Assembly (NCBI RefSeq): GCF_904846615.1
Contig: NZ_CAJHBK010000001.1
Location: 186,001-250,000, forward strand
Direction: 5' to 3'
Length of the DNA stretch: 64,000 bases
Source: Psychrobacter sp. JCM 18902
GTDB lineage: Bacteria; Pseudomonadota; Gammaproteobacteria; Pseudomonadales; Moraxellaceae
This document shows positions 62,360 through 64,000 of this stretch, piece after piece; the stretch's first letter is position 1, and every line of letters starts with the position of its first letter. The notes below the pieces were generated by a model that worked only from the letters and a program-made list of their open reading frames with translations, was not told the DNA's origin and made no database searches. The translations under genes and the position numbers were made by a program.

Positions 62360-63763
62360 TTATAGTATCAACACACTCGCCAAACCCAAGAATGACATAA
62401 AGCCGACGATATCCGTCACGGTGGTTAAGATAACCGAGGCGGATAGGGCAGGGTCAATATTCATGCGTTTTAGGAGCAGTGGAATACTAATGCCTGACAC
62501 ATTGGCGGCGGTCATATTAATGGCAATGGCAAAACCAATGACGGCACTGATTTTAATGTTATGAAACCATAGTTGGGCAATAATCGCCATGATTATCGCC
62601 CATATGATACCGTTTATCGCGCCAACCCACAGCTCTTTATTTAGTAACCACAAACGGTTGGAACCACCGATTTGACCCATCGCCATACCACGAATGACCA
62701 CTGTCAGAGTTTGTGATCCAGCAATACCGCCCATACTCGCGACCACAGGCATGAGTATCGCCAGCGCCACCACTTTTGCCAGTACCGCCTCGAACTGACC
62801 AATCACAGCCGCAGCCAATAAGGCGGTACACAAGTTAATGCCTAGCCAAATACTGCGGCTTTTGGCACTGGTTAAAATAGGCGCAAACAGCTCTTCATCT
62901 TGGCTGACACCCGCGAGGTTTTTCATGGTGCTATCGACATCATCTTGGATAATTTCCATGATGTCCTCGCCATTTAACTGACCGACCAACTCACCATGGC
63001 TATTAATAACGGGGGCAAAACGAATATCCTCTGAGCGGAAAATCGCTGCGGCATCTTGGATGTCTAAGCGATCATTAATGGTGATGGCGTTATCAATCAA
63101 TTCTGAGACTAAAGTAGTTTGATCATGTTTAATCAAATCGACCAGACTGAGCAGCCCAAGTAATTGTTGGCTTTGATCGACGACCAGCAGCTCTTGGCTT
63201 TCATCATCGAGCAAGTCGTCATTTTCTCGTAGCCAGTTCTGTACTTCTGCAAGGGTGATATCATCCCTGATCTGAATGAGGTCAGGATCCATATAACGAC
63301 CGACTTCCCAGTCAGCATAGGTATCGAGCTTATTGACCTGTACTCGGATGTCTTCATCCAAGGTTGCCATGACCGAGGTACGCACACTTTCGGTGACAGT
63401 ATCTAAAATCTCAGAGATGTCTTGCGCATCAAGGTCTTGGGTAAATAAGGAAATGTCTTTCGATGAGACGTTTTCTAACAGCGGCTGGCGTGTATCAAAC
63501 TCTAACTCGGCAAGCACTTCGCCTTTGATATTTTCTGGTACTTGTGCCCAAATCAACAAGCGATTTTGGCTAGGGAACGATTCTAATAGGCTCGCAATCT
63601 CATATTTGGACTGCTTTTCTAAAAACTCAGTAATCGCCTCGTATGCCTTTTCAGCAACCAAACTTTGCAGGTATAGAAGCTTATATTCGCCGCTATACTC
63701 TGCTGGATTGTAATCTCCCTGTAGCGTAGATGGTCGTTCCTGATCAGGCATAGGGGTAGGCAT
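62360..63763 (-). CDS. mgtE: Magnesium transporter MgtE
   Basis: About 467 residues. A helical N domain (residues 20-130) is followed by two CBS domains (about 130-260) and a pore with five hydrophobic segments (LCTALLAAAVIGQFEAVLAK onward, AILMPVVASMGGIAGSQTL being characteristic). The cytoplasmic part senses Mg2+ and closes the channel when it is plentiful. I start at ATG 63763 with GGAA upstream; TTG 63802 would add 13 residues. It is transcribed alone. Confidence 0.94.
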   Translation of the reverse strand: MPTPMPDQERPSTLQGDYNPAEYSGEYKLLYLQSLVAEKAYEAITEFLEKQSKYEIASLLESFPSQNRLLIWAQVPENIKGEVLAELEFDTRQPLLENVSSKDISLFTQDLDAQDISEILDTVTESVRTSVMATLDEDIRVQVNKLDTYADWEVGRYMDPDLIQIRDDITLAEVQNWLRENDDLLDDESQELLVVDQSQQLLGLLSLVDLIKHDQTTLVSELIDNAITINDRLDIQDAAAIFRSEDIRFAPVINSHGELVGQLNGEDIMEIIQDDVDSTMKNLAGVSQDEELFAPILTSAKSRSIWLGINLCTALLAAAVIGQFEAVLAKVVALAILMPVVASMGGIAGSQTLTVVIRGMAMGQIGGSNRLWLLNKELWVGAINGIIWAIIMAIIAQLWFHNIKISAVIGFAIAINMTAANVSGISIPLLLKRMNIDPALSASVILTTVTDIVGFMSFLGLASVLIL

Positions 63764-63879
63764 AAAGGTTCCAAAGTTTTTAGAAAGTATAAATAATAAC
63801 AAACACTAAAATGTCAAATAAGTGCTAATTTCTCATGTCGCTAACTGGTGATGCATGCTCTCAAGCGTTGAGCCTAACG

Positions 63880-64000
63880 CTAACGATTACCCAATAAAGC
63901 GCGAATATTAGCCAAGTATTCATCAGCAACGGCCTCAGGGTCTTTAGTCGCTTTTTTCTTTTTCGCCTTGGCTGGCCAGTCGATATGCTCTTCTGGTAAC
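63880..64000 (-). CDS. C-terminal end of an unidentified protein (partial)
   Basis: The minus-strand frame ending at TAG (63880-63882) gives a C-terminus reading about IDWPAKAKKKKATKDPEAVA and ending ANIRALLGNR. The Lys-rich linker before a helical end is clear, but 39 residues are too few to name it. It is cut by the window edge. Confidence 0.6.
   Translation of the reverse strand, partial: LPEEHIDWPAKAKKKKATKDPEAVADEYLANIRALLGNR

Overview
The window is chromosomal DNA from a gamma-proteobacterium of the Moraxellaceae, most likely Psychrobacter. The basis is the 16S rRNA, a Pseudomonas-type pyrB plus degenerate pyrC' pair, a split pntA, the dut-algC-argB and leuS-lptE-holA gene orders, and moderately AT-rich housekeeping genes. 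This placement comes from reading the sequence; no database search was run.

Layout. 1-14.2 kb: fbp; the pyrB-pyrC' pair with a small membrane protein gene; a cation/proton antiporter; a DUF2254 membrane protein; a large M66-like lipoprotein metalloprotease with a proline-rich tandem repeat and a ricin-type lectin tail; a YihY/BrkB membrane protein; wrbA with a DUF2069 gene. 14.2-21.4 kb: a DUF3108 secreted protein, groES-groEL behind a clear sigma-32 promoter, a sugar-transferase-like protein, a stretch of rearranged debris, a small lipoprotein with an apparently frameshifted signal peptide, and yaaA. 21.8-28 kb: pntA1-pntA2-pntB behind a leader with an intrinsic-terminator hairpin, a thioesterase, a stand-alone iscX, a GyrI-like protein, an 82-bp MITE-like element and an HNH-type gene. 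28-32 kb: dapE, a 2OG-Fe(II) oxygenase, rlmJ and pssA.

32.3-38.1 kb holds a complete rRNA operon (16S, tRNA-Ile, tRNA-Ala, 23S, 5S) with two promoter candidates, both long processing stems and a perfect terminator. Directly after it is an AT-rich orphan gene with an HEYTH zincin motif. 39.7-48.5 kb: an osmC, FMN-reductase-like and DUF938 group, ppc, a secreted dienelactone hydrolase, a large-subunit catalase and an MBL-fold hydrolase. 48.5-64 kb: two tRNA-Lys genes in a 126-bp direct duplication, macA-macB, leuS-lptE-holA, two small genes, dut-algC-argB plus a small membrane protein, mgtE, and the 3' end of an unidentified gene.

Most of the window is core metabolism: pyrimidine synthesis, gluconeogenesis, transhydrogenase, arginine, lysine and phosphatidylserine synthesis, and stress and envelope functions. 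I see no phage, plasmid, CRISPR array or intact insertion sequence. The unusual signals are small: a rearranged gene fragment with a template-switch signature, an interspersed palindromic repeat family (two copies), a MITE, a homopolymer frameshift in a lipoprotein signal peptide, a candidate attenuator or small RNA before pntA, a cysteine-containing mini-ORF, and two AT-rich orphan genes. I do not see a clear new multi-gene system.
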